From Paramesorhizobium salinisoli (GTDB taxonomy: Bacteria; Pseudomonadota; Alphaproteobacteria; Rhizobiales; Rhizobiaceae), in contig NZ_QOZG01000003.1 in assembly GCF_003335045.1 (NCBI RefSeq), positions 248,001-312,000 of the forward strand: 64,000 nt of DNA, written 5' to 3'. The notes beneath the pieces are model-generated. The model was not told where the DNA came from. It saw nothing but the letters and a program-made list of their open reading frames with translations, and ran no database searches. Each line of letters starts with the position of its first letter. Positions within the stretch are counted from its first letter, which is position 1. Shown in pieces: positions 50,275 through 61,068 of this stretch. The position numbers and the translations under genes are program-made.

Positions 50275-51099
50275 ATGAAGCCTTCCCGCGACATCACCCG
50301 CCTGATCGAGATCATGGCCGCTCTGAGGACGCCGGGGACCGGATGCCCGTGGGATCTGGAACAGGATTTCCGCTCTATCGCACCCTATACGCTCGAAGAG
50401 GCTTTCGAGGTGATCGACGCGATCGAGCGCGGCGATCTGGATGATCTAAGGGAGGAGTTGGGCGATCTCTTGCTCCAGGTCATATTCCACGCGCGTATGG
50501 CCGAGGAACAAGGCGCCTTTGATTTCGGCGATGTGGTCGATGCCATCACGACCAAGATGATCCGCCGCCATCCGCATGTTTTCGGGGACGAGGATGCACG
50601 TGGCGCGGGCATGGCCAAAGGCGCCTGGAATCGCATCAAGGCTGAGGAAAAGGCCGAACGCTTGCAACGCCGGGCAGAGCTCGGACTGGACGATGGCGAG
50701 AAGAACGGTTTCCTCGACGACGTGCCGCAGGCGTTGCCGGCGCTGATGCGGGCGCTCAAGCTGCAACAGAAAGCGGCGAAGGTCGGGTTTGACTGGTCCG
50801 AGGCTGAGCCCATCCTCGACAAGATCGCCGAAGAGACTGCCGAATTGCGGGATGCGCTGCAAAGCGGCAGGAAGTCGGATGTCGCGGAAGAATATGGCGA
50901 TCTGCTCTTCGCCATCGTCAATCTCGGCCGCCACCTCGATATCGAGCCGGAGAGCGCATTGCGCGGGACGAACGAGAAGTTCCGTTCGCGATTTCATTTC
51001 ATCGAGAAATCGTTGAAGGAGCAGGAGCGCTCGCTTGACGAGGCTTCGCTCGACGAGATGGAAGAGCTCTGGCAAAAAGCGAAAAAGCCCCGGGAATAG
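50275..51099 (+). CDS. mazG: Nucleoside triphosphate pyrophosphohydrolase MazG
   Basis: The 274-residue protein has two MazG domains. The first has LRTPGTGCPWDLEQDF, TLEEAFEVIDAI and REELGDLLLQVIFHARMA, the second has KIAEETAELRDAL and EEYGDLLFAIVNLGRHL, with the EExxE/D metal-binding pattern. It hydrolyses non-canonical or excess NTPs to monophosphates. The ATG at 50275 starts the typical MKPSRDITRLIEIM. It is convergent with hflX, with about 90 bases between the stops. Confidence 0.93.
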   Translation: MKPSRDITRLIEIMAALRTPGTGCPWDLEQDFRSIAPYTLEEAFEVIDAIERGDLDDLREELGDLLLQVIFHARMAEEQGAFDFGDVVDAITTKMIRRHPHVFGDEDARGAGMAKGAWNRIKAEEKAERLQRRAELGLDDGEKNGFLDDVPQALPALMRALKLQQKAAKVGFDWSEAEPILDKIAEETAELRDALQSGRKSDVAEEYGDLLFAIVNLGRHLDIEPESALRGTNEKFRSRFHFIEKSLKEQERSLDEASLDEMEELWQKAKKPRE

Positions 51100-51190
51100 C
51101 GGAGCTTGAGCGGTTCACATTTTTGATGGAGAGGTTGGCGGTTCTTTGCCCCTCCTCTGGCATGCCAGCGCCCCAATTGAATGTGACGTG

Positions 51191-52585
51191 CTATTTCGAG
51201 CCTTGCATCCTCTCGCGCAGGATTTTCCGCGCCGTGGCGGTCAGATCGGCCTCTATTCGCAACGACCCGTCTTCCAGATTGTCGCGGCGGATATTACTGG
51301 CGTGCTGATAGATCCAGTCAAGCATGTGCAGATCGCCGGGCGCCAGGTCGAGTTCGACATGCTCAAGGGTGCCGGAGATCCGGCTCTCGATGACAGAGAG
51401 GAGATGGTTGACGCCCTCCCCCGTCGCGGCGGAAATGGCGATGGGACGTGCATCTTCCGGCGCAGCCGCGCTCAGTCGCAGCGCTGCTTCGCGGCCGCCC
51501 TCGTCCAGCAGGTCGATCTTGTTCCAGACCTCCAATATGCGTCTGTTATCGCCGCGTTCGATGCCGAGGCTTGCGAGAATGCCCTCGACATCCTCTGCCT
51601 GCGCGGCATTGTCGGGGTCGGAAATGTCGCGCACATGCAGGATCAGATCCGCTTCCACCACCTCTTCGAGCGTCGCCCGGAAGGCTGCCACGAGATGGGT
51701 CGGCAGGTTCGAGATGAAACCGACCGTATCCGACAGGATCACTGTCTCGCCATGCGGCAGGCGGATGCGCCGCAGCGTAGGATCGAGCGTGGCAAACAGC
51801 ATGTCCTCGGCCAGCACATCTGCACCGGTCAGACGGTTGAACAGCGTCGATTTTCCGGCATTGGTATAGCCGACCAGTGCGATGATCGGATGCGGCACTT
51901 TCTTGCGCTTCTGACGATGCAGCTTGCGGGTGCGCACCACCGTCTCGAGTTCGCGGCGAAGGCGCAGGATCTTCTCCTGCAGCATGCGTCGGTCGGCCTC
52001 GATCTGCGTTTCACCCGGACCACCGAGGAAGCCGCCGCCGCCGCGCTGCCGCTCAAGGTGCGTCCAGCTTCTGACGAGACGCCCTTTCTGGTAGTTCAGA
52101 TGCGCCAGTTCGACCTGAAGCGCGCCTTCCTTCGTCTGTGCTCGCCGCCCGAAAATCTCCAGAATCAGCCCCGTCCGGTCGATGACCTTGACGTGCCATT
52201 CCTTTTCGAGGTTGCGCTGCTGCACCGGAGTCAAAGCGTGATCGACGATGACGAGCTCTGCCTCTTTTTCCTTGATGGTTTCGGCTATCGTCTCGACCTT
52301 GCCGGAACCGAGGAGAGTTGCCGGCCTTGGATTGGCGACCGTGACGATGTCGCAATGCACGAGTTCGAGATCGATCGCGCGCGCAAGCCCTATCGCCTCT
52401 TCGAGCCGGGCTTCGTTGCTGCGCCGGAATTGCGGGCGATGAGCGTCATCCCCCTGCCCTGCATCCTGCATGCGCTCGGGCAAAACCGGAACGATGACGA
52501 CAGCGCGCGTCGGGCCTTTTGCGGAAGTACCGAAACCGGTATCCGCATTCCCATCATGCGCCGAACGCCCTTTCGATTTACTCAA
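51191..52585 (-). CDS. hflX: Ribosome-associated GTPase HflX
   Basis: The 464-residue GTPase has the HflX N-terminal domain (NYQKGRLVRSWTHLERQRGG, GGPGETQIE) and the G domain with GYTNAGKSTLFNRL (G1), DTVGFISNLP (G3) and NKIDLLD (G4). HflX splits stalled or hibernating ribosomes. The start is a TTG at 52585: the preceding in-frame codons include a TGA, and AAGGA lies 8 bases upstream, so no ATG start is possible without losing the N-terminus. It follows hfq by 149 bases on the same strand, the usual order. Confidence 0.94.
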   Translation of the reverse strand: MSKSKGRSAHDGNADTGFGTSAKGPTRAVVIVPVLPERMQDAGQGDDAHRPQFRRSNEARLEEAIGLARAIDLELVHCDIVTVANPRPATLLGSGKVETIAETIKEKEAELVIVDHALTPVQQRNLEKEWHVKVIDRTGLILEIFGRRAQTKEGALQVELAHLNYQKGRLVRSWTHLERQRGGGGFLGGPGETQIEADRRMLQEKILRLRRELETVVRTRKLHRQKRKKVPHPIIALVGYTNAGKSTLFNRLTGADVLAEDMLFATLDPTLRRIRLPHGETVILSDTVGFISNLPTHLVAAFRATLEEVVEADLILHVRDISDPDNAAQAEDVEGILASLGIERGDNRRILEVWNKIDLLDEGGREAALRLSAAAPEDARPIAISAATGEGVNHLLSVIESRISGTLEHVELDLAPGDLHMLDWIYQHASNIRRDNLEDGSLRIEADLTATARKILRERMQGSK

Positions 52586-52734
52586 TGCTCAATCCTTGGG
52601 CCAACTGCTGAGGCGCCCGCGCGTCCTGTTGGACGCACAAAGACACTCTAGCACTTATAAATGCTGCATAATTCATCCTTGAATCGTATCCGATTCAGGA
52701 ACTATGCAGTAGGCCTGCGAGAAGCACAGGCGGA

Positions 52735-52974
52735 TTACTGGCCTTCTTCGCCTTCGAACATCTGCACCGGCTGGCTTGGCATGATGGTCGAGATCGCATG
52801 CTTGTAGACAAGCTGCGAATGACCGTCGCGCCGCAAAAGCACGCAGAAATTGTCGAATGAAGTTACAATTCCGGTTAGCTTGACGCCGTTGATGAGAAAG
52901 ATCGTCAATGATATCTTCTGCTTCCGAACGGAATTAAGAAAGAGATCTTGAAGATTTTGCGATCGTTCAGCCAT
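52735..52974 (-). CDS. hfq: RNA chaperone Hfq
   Basis: The 79-residue Sm-like protein forms a hexamer that pairs small RNAs with mRNAs. Conserved Sm1 ([22 protein letters not shown], positions about 6-27) and Sm2 ([16 protein letters not shown]) motifs are intact, with the YKHA proximal RNA-binding motif. The start is ATG at 52974. It lies upstream of hflX and downstream of trkA on the same strand, the standard alphaproteobacterial arrangement. Confidence 0.97.
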
Positions 52975-53342
52975 TGTTTTTATTCCTTTAATTCGATCAG
53001 CAACTGACTCACACGTGCATGTAACTCACGGCACCTGGACTAAGTCGGATACCACGACAGACGGACCAGCTAGTGGCAGAATATACGAACACTAAATCTA
53101 ACCCTCAATCCTCCGGTTAACAGGATGGGGTTTTTTCTGCAATCTCAAAAATGTCTTGTACAATGAAAGTCCTGCCGGACAGTGGCAAATCTAAAACAAT
53201 GCGCCGCTTTGGAGCGCACCGTATCCAATCGGACCAGCACTTTGAATGCCGCATAGTTTTATTCCGCATCGATCGCGATGGGAGAAATTATGCAGCAACC
53301 GACACAACTTCTGCGGCAGCTGAAGGCTGGGGTTCAGAACGT
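52975..53342. other. Intergenic region between trkA and hfq
   Basis: No protein gene is seen in these 368 bases. The hfq promoter must lie in the left part on the minus strand. A terminator-like hairpin with six T residues on the plus strand occurs at 53100-53136. The right part contains GAGCGCACCGT and AAAGCGGCGCATTG-type strings (read on the minus strand) that resemble rhizobial intergenic repeats, but only one copy is seen here. Confidence 0.45.
53100..53136 (+). terminator. Terminator-like hairpin with T-tract, plus strand
   Basis: AACCC and ATCCT can pair with AGGAT and GGGTT (with a 3-base bulge) and six T residues follow. No plus-strand gene ends nearby, so it could end an unannotated small RNA that starts opposite the hfq 5' region. 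It could also act as a weaker terminator for trkA on the other strand. Confidence 0.35.
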
Positions 53343-54719
53343 CTAGAAGAACTCGAGACTGACGCGGAACATCTGTTCCACATGCCGTACGGCTTCCGAT
53401 GTCGCGAAGATAACCACCCGGTCCTTCGGCTTGATTCGCATCGAGCCGTCGGGCTTCAGCACCTTGCCGTCGCGGTATATGGCCCCGATGCGCAAACCAT
53501 CCGGCAGGTCGAGATCACGCATGGGAGGACCGACCAGCGGCGACGTTTCCAGCGCTTCCGCCTCGATCACTTCGGCAAGCCCGCGGTGAACACTTTGCAC
53601 TGCGCGAATTCGCCCGCGGCGGACATGCTGCAACACGCGCGAGATCGTCACCGTGCGTGGATTGATATAGGCGTCTATGCCCACCGTGCGGGTAAAACTC
53701 TGGTAGGCCGGATCGTTGATGAGCGCCAGATTGGCCTTGCAGCCAAGGCGCTTGGCCATGATGCTCGCCAGGATGTTGATCTGGTCCTGATTGGTGAGCG
53801 CCACCATCAGGTCGGCATCCTGGACATCGGCCTCCCGCAGCAGGTTTTGGTCGAGCGCGCTGCCATGCAGCACCATGGTCCGGCTCAGCTGATCAGCGAT
53901 GGTCATAGCGCGACTGCGGTCAGCCTCGATGATCTTCATCTTGACGCGCGGCTGGCGCTCTTCAATGGTCTTGGCGACATAAAGGCCGACATTACCGCCG
54001 CCGGCGATGAGGATACGCGTCGCCTCCGGCTTCTCATGACCGAACAGCGCCAATGTGCGGCGCACTTGCTCGCGCGTCGTCACGACATAGGCCAGGTCGC
54101 CTGCGACAAGCTGGTCGGTGGAGTGGGGGATGAACAACTGATCGTTGCGCACGACGCCGACCACCGTTGACGGCAGATCGGGAAAAAGGTCGCTCAACTG
54201 TGCAAGCGGCGTGTTGATGACGGGGCATTCCTCCAGACATTCGATCGCAAGGACAACCACCTTGTCATCGACGAAACGCAGCACGTCCATCGCGCCGGGA
54301 AGTGCGATGCGCCGCAGCACCATCTCGCCCACTTCCAGTTCCGGTGAAATGATCACGTCGATCGGCATGTTCTCGCGAGAAAACAAGTCCTGATAATGGG
54401 CCTGGAGATAGGACTGGGCGCGTATACGCGCGATCTTGGTAGGAACGTTGAACAACGAATGCGCCACCTGACAAGCCACCATGTTGACTTCGTCATAGAG
54501 CGTCACGGCGATGATCATATCGGCTTCGTCGGCGCCTGCCGCCGCCAGAACATCCGGCTGTGAGCCGTGCCCGACAAAGCCGCGCACGTCGAGCGTGTCC
54601 TGTATCCGCTGAACGAGATCGGCCGATGTGTCAATCACGGAGATATTGTTGTTTTCCGCAGCCAAACGTTCGGCAATGCCGTAGCCGACCTGTCCCGCAC
54701 CGCAGATGATAACACGCAT
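53343..54719 (-). CDS. trkA: Trk potassium uptake regulator TrkA
   Basis: The 458-residue peripheral membrane protein has two RCK units. Each has a Rossmann motif (VIICGAGQVGYGIAERLA at the start, ILIAGGGNVGLYVAKTIE in the middle) and a TrkA_C domain (KVVVLAIECLEECPVINTPL and AEVIEAEALETSPLVG). It binds NAD(H) and gates the TrkH/G potassium channel. The ATG at 54719 starts the standard MRVIICGAGQ. It directly follows ntrX, with a gap of one base, the conserved order in rhizobia. Confidence 0.95.
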   Translation of the reverse strand: MRVIICGAGQVGYGIAERLAAENNNISVIDTSADLVQRIQDTLDVRGFVGHGSQPDVLAAAGADEADMIIAVTLYDEVNMVACQVAHSLFNVPTKIARIRAQSYLQAHYQDLFSRENMPIDVIISPELEVGEMVLRRIALPGAMDVLRFVDDKVVVLAIECLEECPVINTPLAQLSDLFPDLPSTVVGVVRNDQLFIPHSTDQLVAGDLAYVVTTREQVRRTLALFGHEKPEATRILIAGGGNVGLYVAKTIEERQPRVKMKIIEADRSRAMTIADQLSRTMVLHGSALDQNLLREADVQDADLMVALTNQDQINILASIMAKRLGCKANLALINDPAYQSFTRTVGIDAYINPRTVTISRVLQHVRRGRIRAVQSVHRGLAEVIEAEALETSPLVGPPMRDLDLPDGLRIGAIYRDGKVLKPDGSMRIKPKDRVVIFATSEAVRHVEQMFRVSLEFF

Positions 54720-54720
54720 A

Positions 54721-56082
54721 TTATACCCCGAGGGACTTAAGCTTACGATGCAACGCGGAGCGTTCCATACCAACGAATTCCGCCGTACGCGAGATGTTTC
54801 CGCCGAAGCGGTTTATCTGTGCGATCAGATATTCCTTTTCGAACAGTTCCCGCGCTTCTCGCAATGGCAGCGCCATGATGTGCTGATCGGACTCCGTTGG
54901 CGCCCGCGGCAGCGAGTCGCCGATTTCCGCCGGCAAAAGGTCGGCCGTGATCAGGGCGTCCGGATCTTCGCTTCGCGCCAAGATCAGCAGGCGCTCCACA
55001 TTGTTGCGTAGCTGGCGCACATTGCCCGGCCAGCTATGAGCCTGAAGGACAGCCATGGCGTCAGGTCCGATGCGGCGCGGCTTGATGCCTGCCTGTCCCG
55101 CGATCTGCTGCATGAAGACTTCGACAAGAACAGGGATATCTTCGCGTCGCGCCGCCAGCGCCGGAACCATGACCGGCACGACGGCCAGGCGGTGGAAGAG
55201 ATCCTCGCGGAAACGTCCCTCGGCAATCATGCCTTCCAGATTCTGTGCCGTCGATGAAATGATCCGGACATCGACCTTGACCCGCTTCGTACCGCCGACG
55301 CGTTCGAACTGCTGATCGACGAGCACGCGCAGGATCTTGTTCTGCGTCTCGCGCGGCATGTCGGCGATCTCGTCCAGATAGAGAATGCCGCCATGCGCCT
55401 CCTCGAGCGCGCCGACCTTGCGCTCGCCGCCATCCATCTCCGTGCCGAAAAGCTCGATTTCCATGCGCTCCGGCGTGATCGTCGCCGCATTCACGGTGAC
55501 GAAAGGTCCCCGCGCACGGTTTGAAAGGCCGTGAATGGCGCGAGCCACCATTTCCTTGCCGGAGCCGGAAGGTCCGAGGATCATTACACGGCTGTTGGTT
55601 GGCGCAACGCGTTCTATGGTCTGGCGCAACTGATTCATGGCGAGAGAGTTGCCATGCAGCTCCAGCGTGTCGCCACTGCGTTTGCGCAGGTCCGATACTT
55701 CGCGTCTCAGCTTGGAGTTCTCAAGCGCTCTTTCGGCAATGAGGATGAGGCGATCGGCCTTGAATGGCTTTTCGATGAAATCATAGGCGCCACGCCGGAT
55801 GGCGGAAACCGCCGTTTCGATATTGCCGTGACCTGAAATCATCACCACTGGAAGCTCCGGGTGGCGGCTCTTCAGTTCATCGAGCAACGCCAGGCCGTCG
55901 AGCCGGCTCCCTTGCATCCATATATCGAGGAAGACCAGCCGCGGCACGCGGTCGTCGATCGCCGCCAGGGCACTGTCGGCATCGAAAGCTGTGCGCGTTT
56001 CATGGCCCTCGTCGCTCAGAATGCCGGCAACAAGCTCACGGATGTCCGCTTCGTCGTCCACTACCAAAATATCAGACGCCAT
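54721..56082 (-). CDS. ntrX: Nitrogen assimilation response regulator NtrX
   Basis: The 453-residue regulator has a receiver domain with phospho-acceptor Asp53 (LVFLDIWMQ), an AAA+ domain with Walker A GPSGSGKE and Walker B YLDEIADM, and a Fis-type HTH at the C-terminus (SRTAEFVGMERSALHRKL). It partners with NtrY in nitrogen, redox and respiration control in Brucella and other alphaproteobacteria. The loop at residues 211-230 reads LFGTEMDGGERKVGALEEAH, without the GAFTGA sequence that contacts sigma-54. The ATG overlaps the ntrY stop by one base. Confidence 0.95.
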   Translation of the reverse strand: MASDILVVDDEADIRELVAGILSDEGHETRTAFDADSALAAIDDRVPRLVFLDIWMQGSRLDGLALLDELKSRHPELPVVMISGHGNIETAVSAIRRGAYDFIEKPFKADRLILIAERALENSKLRREVSDLRKRSGDTLELHGNSLAMNQLRQTIERVAPTNSRVMILGPSGSGKEMVARAIHGLSNRARGPFVTVNAATITPERMEIELFGTEMDGGERKVGALEEAHGGILYLDEIADMPRETQNKILRVLVDQQFERVGGTKRVKVDVRIISSTAQNLEGMIAEGRFREDLFHRLAVVPVMVPALAARREDIPVLVEVFMQQIAGQAGIKPRRIGPDAMAVLQAHSWPGNVRQLRNNVERLLILARSEDPDALITADLLPAEIGDSLPRAPTESDQHIMALPLREARELFEKEYLIAQINRFGGNISRTAEFVGMERSALHRKLKSLGV

Positions 56083-58340
56083 TAGTTCACCTGTCCTGCC
56101 TTCGTATGGGTTTGCTCACCACTTGCTGTTTCCACCGCTGGAAAGATCATGCGGATCATTGCCCCCTTGCCCTCATGGAAATCCGACGGTGCGTCGTGCA
56201 ACTCCATGTGGCCGCCATGCTCCTCAACGATCTTCTTGACGATGGCGAGACCGAGGCCTGTCCCCTTCTCGCGTGTCGTCATGTATGGTTCGAGAAGCCG
56301 CTGCCGGTTTTCCCCCGGCAAGCCCTTGCCATTGTCGATCACGTCGACAACGAGCGCGTCGTGTTCGCGGAACGCGCGGACCAGAATATGTCCGACGCCG
56401 CGCTCCTCTTTCGACACGGCATCAATCGCCTCGCTTGCGTTCTTGATGACATTGCCGAATGCCTGCCCAAGCAGTCGAGTATCGAAATCACCGATCAGCG
56501 GCTCATCGCTGAAAGCGTGTTCAAAGCGGATATCGTTACGGCTCACCTCGATCAGGAATGATGCCTCACGCAGCGCATCGCGCAGATCGATCGATTTAAT
56601 CTCGGGCTTCGGCATGCGCGCAAAAGCCGAGAACTCATCGACCATGCGGCCGATGTCGCCCACCTGCCGGATAATGGTTTCAATACATTGGTCGAACACC
56701 GTGCGATCCTCGGTGATGACCTTGCCATAGCGCCTGCGTATCCGCTCCGCCGACAACTGAATCGGGGTAAGCGGGTTCTTGATCTCGTGCGCGATACGCC
56801 GCGCCACGTCCGCCCAGGCGGAGGAACGTTGTGCCTGGACGAGATCGGTGATGTCGTCCACCGTCACCACATAGGAATGTTCGTCCGACGCAGCATCTTC
56901 CACCGTGATCTGCACGTTGAACGTCCGCGAGGTACCGCCGCGCGTCATCGTTACCTGCTCGCGATGGACGGAACGCCGCGTCGCCCGCGTGATCTCGAAT
57001 ACATGTCCGAGTTCAGGCACGATCCCGCTCAGATCCTTGCCGATGGTCTCGTCCGTGTCGATACCGAACATCTGCTCCGCCGAGCGATTGACGATGCTGA
57101 CCAGCCCATCGGTATCGATGCCGATGACACCGGCGGTCACGCCGGACAGAACGGCCTCTGAGAACCGCCGGCGCTCGTCGATCTGATCCTTCGCGGCAAT
57201 CAGCTCGTTGCGCTGGCTTTTCAGCTCCGCCACCATATAGTTGAACGTGCCGGCCAACGCGCCGACATCGCCATCGGAGCTTCTGACCGGCACGGATATA
57301 TCGAGATTGCCCGATGCCACATCGTCGGCAGCGCCAATCAAAAGGCGGATCGGACGAACCAATCGGTCGGCAACCGCAATGCCCGTCCAGATCGCCGAAA
57401 GCAGCACGACCAGCGTCAGGCCGAAATAGAGCAGCGCGAAGGCAATCTGCGTGGGAAGGCGGTTGGCTTCCATCTCCTGGTAGGATTGCCTGTTGGCTTT
57501 CATCAGTTTCATCGAATCCGTATATTTCGGTTCGACGGCCCGGATCGTATAGAGATAGGCGTCAGGTATCTGCCGCATCTTGATGATGGCGCCGACGAAA
57601 TTGCTGTCGCCGGGCGGTATCATGACAGGAATTCCGTCCCTTGCCGTATGGAGCGTATTCGGCGGCGGTGGCGGCAGCCCGTTTTCAGTACCGAGATCGC
57701 TCTTGAGAATGATGTCGCCATTGTCGCGCAGCAAAAAAGCCCCGAGCAGTCCGCGCCCGCGCGCCTGCAGCGACAGCATTTTGACGAATCCGCTGGGATC
57801 GAGGCTATAGAGGGTACGCTGCGCGTCGAGATCCTGCAGCATTGAATAGGTCGAGCCCTGCAGGTTGCGGGCGGCCTCGTAGATGTAAGCGTCGGCGAGA
57901 CTTTGCGAGGATTCGACGATTGTCCTGGTGTTCGTCTCGAACCAGCGGTCGAGACCGAGATTGAGCGTCACCGATGCGACGATAGCCACGATGATCGCGG
58001 GAACCGCGGCGATAAGACAGAAGAGCGCGACGATGCGCACGTGCAGCCTTGCCGCAGCCTTGCCATGTCCCCTCGCTTGAACGATGCGGTAGATCTCGCG
58101 GCAGATCAGCAGGATCAGGAACAGGATCAACGCCACATTGATCGTCATCAGCACCAGTGTGACGTTGCGGTCAGGTGTGATCGGCGTAAGATCGAGGAGA
58201 ATAACGAAAGAAACGGTGGCAGTCACCAAAGCCAGGACGACGGTGATGATGCCCGGCAAAGCCAACAACTTGCGCCCCTCGCCATTACGCGAGGATCCGC
58301 TCAATCGTCCGAAGAGACTCACCGGGTTCAATGTCGCCAT
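56082..58340 (-). CDS. ntrY: Sensor histidine kinase NtrY
   Basis: The 752-residue kinase has three or four N-terminal membrane segments (GIITVVLALVTATVSFVILL and others), a periplasmic region, a HAMP domain (ADRLVRPIRLLIGAADDVASG), a PAS domain, the phospho-acceptor histidine in [20 protein letters not shown], and the ATPase domain (VIDNGKGLP, TREKGTGLGLAIVKKI). It is expected to phosphorylate NtrX and to sense redox or oxygen state. I start it at MATLNPVSLFGRL (58340); an in-frame start 14 codons upstream is less typical. Confidence 0.94.
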   Translation of the reverse strand: MATLNPVSLFGRLSGSSRNGEGRKLLALPGIITVVLALVTATVSFVILLDLTPITPDRNVTLVLMTINVALILFLILLICREIYRIVQARGHGKAAARLHVRIVALFCLIAAVPAIIVAIVASVTLNLGLDRWFETNTRTIVESSQSLADAYIYEAARNLQGSTYSMLQDLDAQRTLYSLDPSGFVKMLSLQARGRGLLGAFLLRDNGDIILKSDLGTENGLPPPPPNTLHTARDGIPVMIPPGDSNFVGAIIKMRQIPDAYLYTIRAVEPKYTDSMKLMKANRQSYQEMEANRLPTQIAFALLYFGLTLVVLLSAIWTGIAVADRLVRPIRLLIGAADDVASGNLDISVPVRSSDGDVGALAGTFNYMVAELKSQRNELIAAKDQIDERRRFSEAVLSGVTAGVIGIDTDGLVSIVNRSAEQMFGIDTDETIGKDLSGIVPELGHVFEITRATRRSVHREQVTMTRGGTSRTFNVQITVEDAASDEHSYVVTVDDITDLVQAQRSSAWADVARRIAHEIKNPLTPIQLSAERIRRRYGKVITEDRTVFDQCIETIIRQVGDIGRMVDEFSAFARMPKPEIKSIDLRDALREASFLIEVSRNDIRFEHAFSDEPLIGDFDTRLLGQAFGNVIKNASEAIDAVSKEERGVGHILVRAFREHDALVVDVIDNGKGLPGENRQRLLEPYMTTREKGTGLGLAIVKKIVEEHGGHMELHDAPSDFHEGKGAMIRMIFPAVETASGEQTHTKAGQVN

Positions 58341-58444
58341 GCTCACCACGCTAACCGAATGCGTTGCACTGATGCAACGCATTGTGGCGAAAGTGCAACG
58401 CTTTTGATGAAGTCAGGGCTTATGCACTAAGGAATTGAGAAAAT

Positions 58445-59898
<1,454 letters not shown>

Positions 59899-59902
<4 letters not shown>

Positions 59903-61068
59903 TCGTCAGTTCCTGTCGTATGGAGGGAAGAAGAACCACCTGTGTTGCTCTCGGGATCCTGCCCGCGCCATGCGGGCATCAGGATGCGAAACGTGGTGCG
60001 CCGCGACTGTGAATCGCATTCGATCACGCCACCATGATCGCCAACGATCTTGGCGACCAGGGCCAGGCCAAGCCCGGAGCCATTGGGCTTCGTCGTAACG
60101 AACGGATCGAACAGATGCGGCAGCATATCGGTCGGCACGCCAGGCCCGCTATCGTGCACGCAGAATTCGAGCGGCAACGCCACCCGGTCCCGCACGCCGG
60201 GCACGGAAAGCCGGATGCCCGGGCGATAGGCTGTCGAAAGCGTAATCTCGCCCGGCTCCTCATGGCCGATCGATTCGGCGGCATTTTTGACGAGGTTGAG
60301 AAAAATCTGCACCAGCTGGTCGCGGTTCGCAAAAACCGGCGGAAGCGATGGATCATAGTCCTCGTTGAATTTGATATGGCTGGCGAAGCCGTTGCGGGCG
60401 ATGGCCTTTACATGATCGAGCACGACATGGATGTTGACCGCCTCGCGGTCGATCGGCCTTTCATCGGAAAAGACCTCCATGCGATCGACCAGCGAGACGA
60501 TCCTGTCGGTCTCATCGGTGATCAGCCGCGTCAGCGAGCGGTCCTCGTCGCTGACGACGCTTTCGAGAAGTTGCGCAGCGCCACGAATGCCGGAGAGCGG
60601 GTTCTTGATCTCATGCGCCAGCATCGAGGCCAGGCCTGTGACCGAGCGCGCGGCTCCGCGGTGCGTCATCTGCCGGTCGAGTTTTTCGGCCATCGACTTT
60701 TCCTTGAAAAGAATGACGACAGAACCCGGAAATTCGTTCACCGGCGTTACATAGATGTCCACCACACGATCGTTGCCAAGCTTGGGCGAAGAAATATCGA
60801 CGCGGTATTCGTTGACCGGCGAAGGGTTGGCCCGCACCTGCTCGACCAGCGCCTGAAGCGGGCTGCCGAACGGCAGAAAGGACTGCAACTTGTTGCGCGC
60901 CAGGATGTTTGAGCTCGAACGAAAGAACTGTTCCGCATCGGCATTGGCAAAGGAGATATAGCCTTCGGGATCAACCATGATGACGGGGTGGCTGATCGTA
61001 TTGAGCACGATCGAGGCTACCGTTGCCTCTGGTCTGTCTGATAGCACGGAACTTTCGCGCGCGTTCAT
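59899..61068 (-). CDS. ntrB: Nitrogen sensor kinase NtrB
   Basis: The 389-residue cytoplasmic kinase has an N-terminal PAS domain ([27 protein letters not shown] region, residues about 24-50), the HisKA motif [21 protein letters not shown], and a HATPase domain with VHDSGPGVP and [14 protein letters not shown]. It controls NtrC phosphorylation in response to PII protein. The ATG at 61068 overlaps the dusB stop by one base (TGATG); a GTG directly before it is also in frame. Confidence 0.95.

Noticed and set aside
51146-52651. 501-codon open frame on the plus strand
   Set aside because: Shadow of hflX on the other strand; the hflX G-domain motifs decide.
53151-54170. 339-codon plus-strand open frame between hfq and trkA
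   Set aside because: Most of it is antisense to trkA and the rest has no gene-like sequence.
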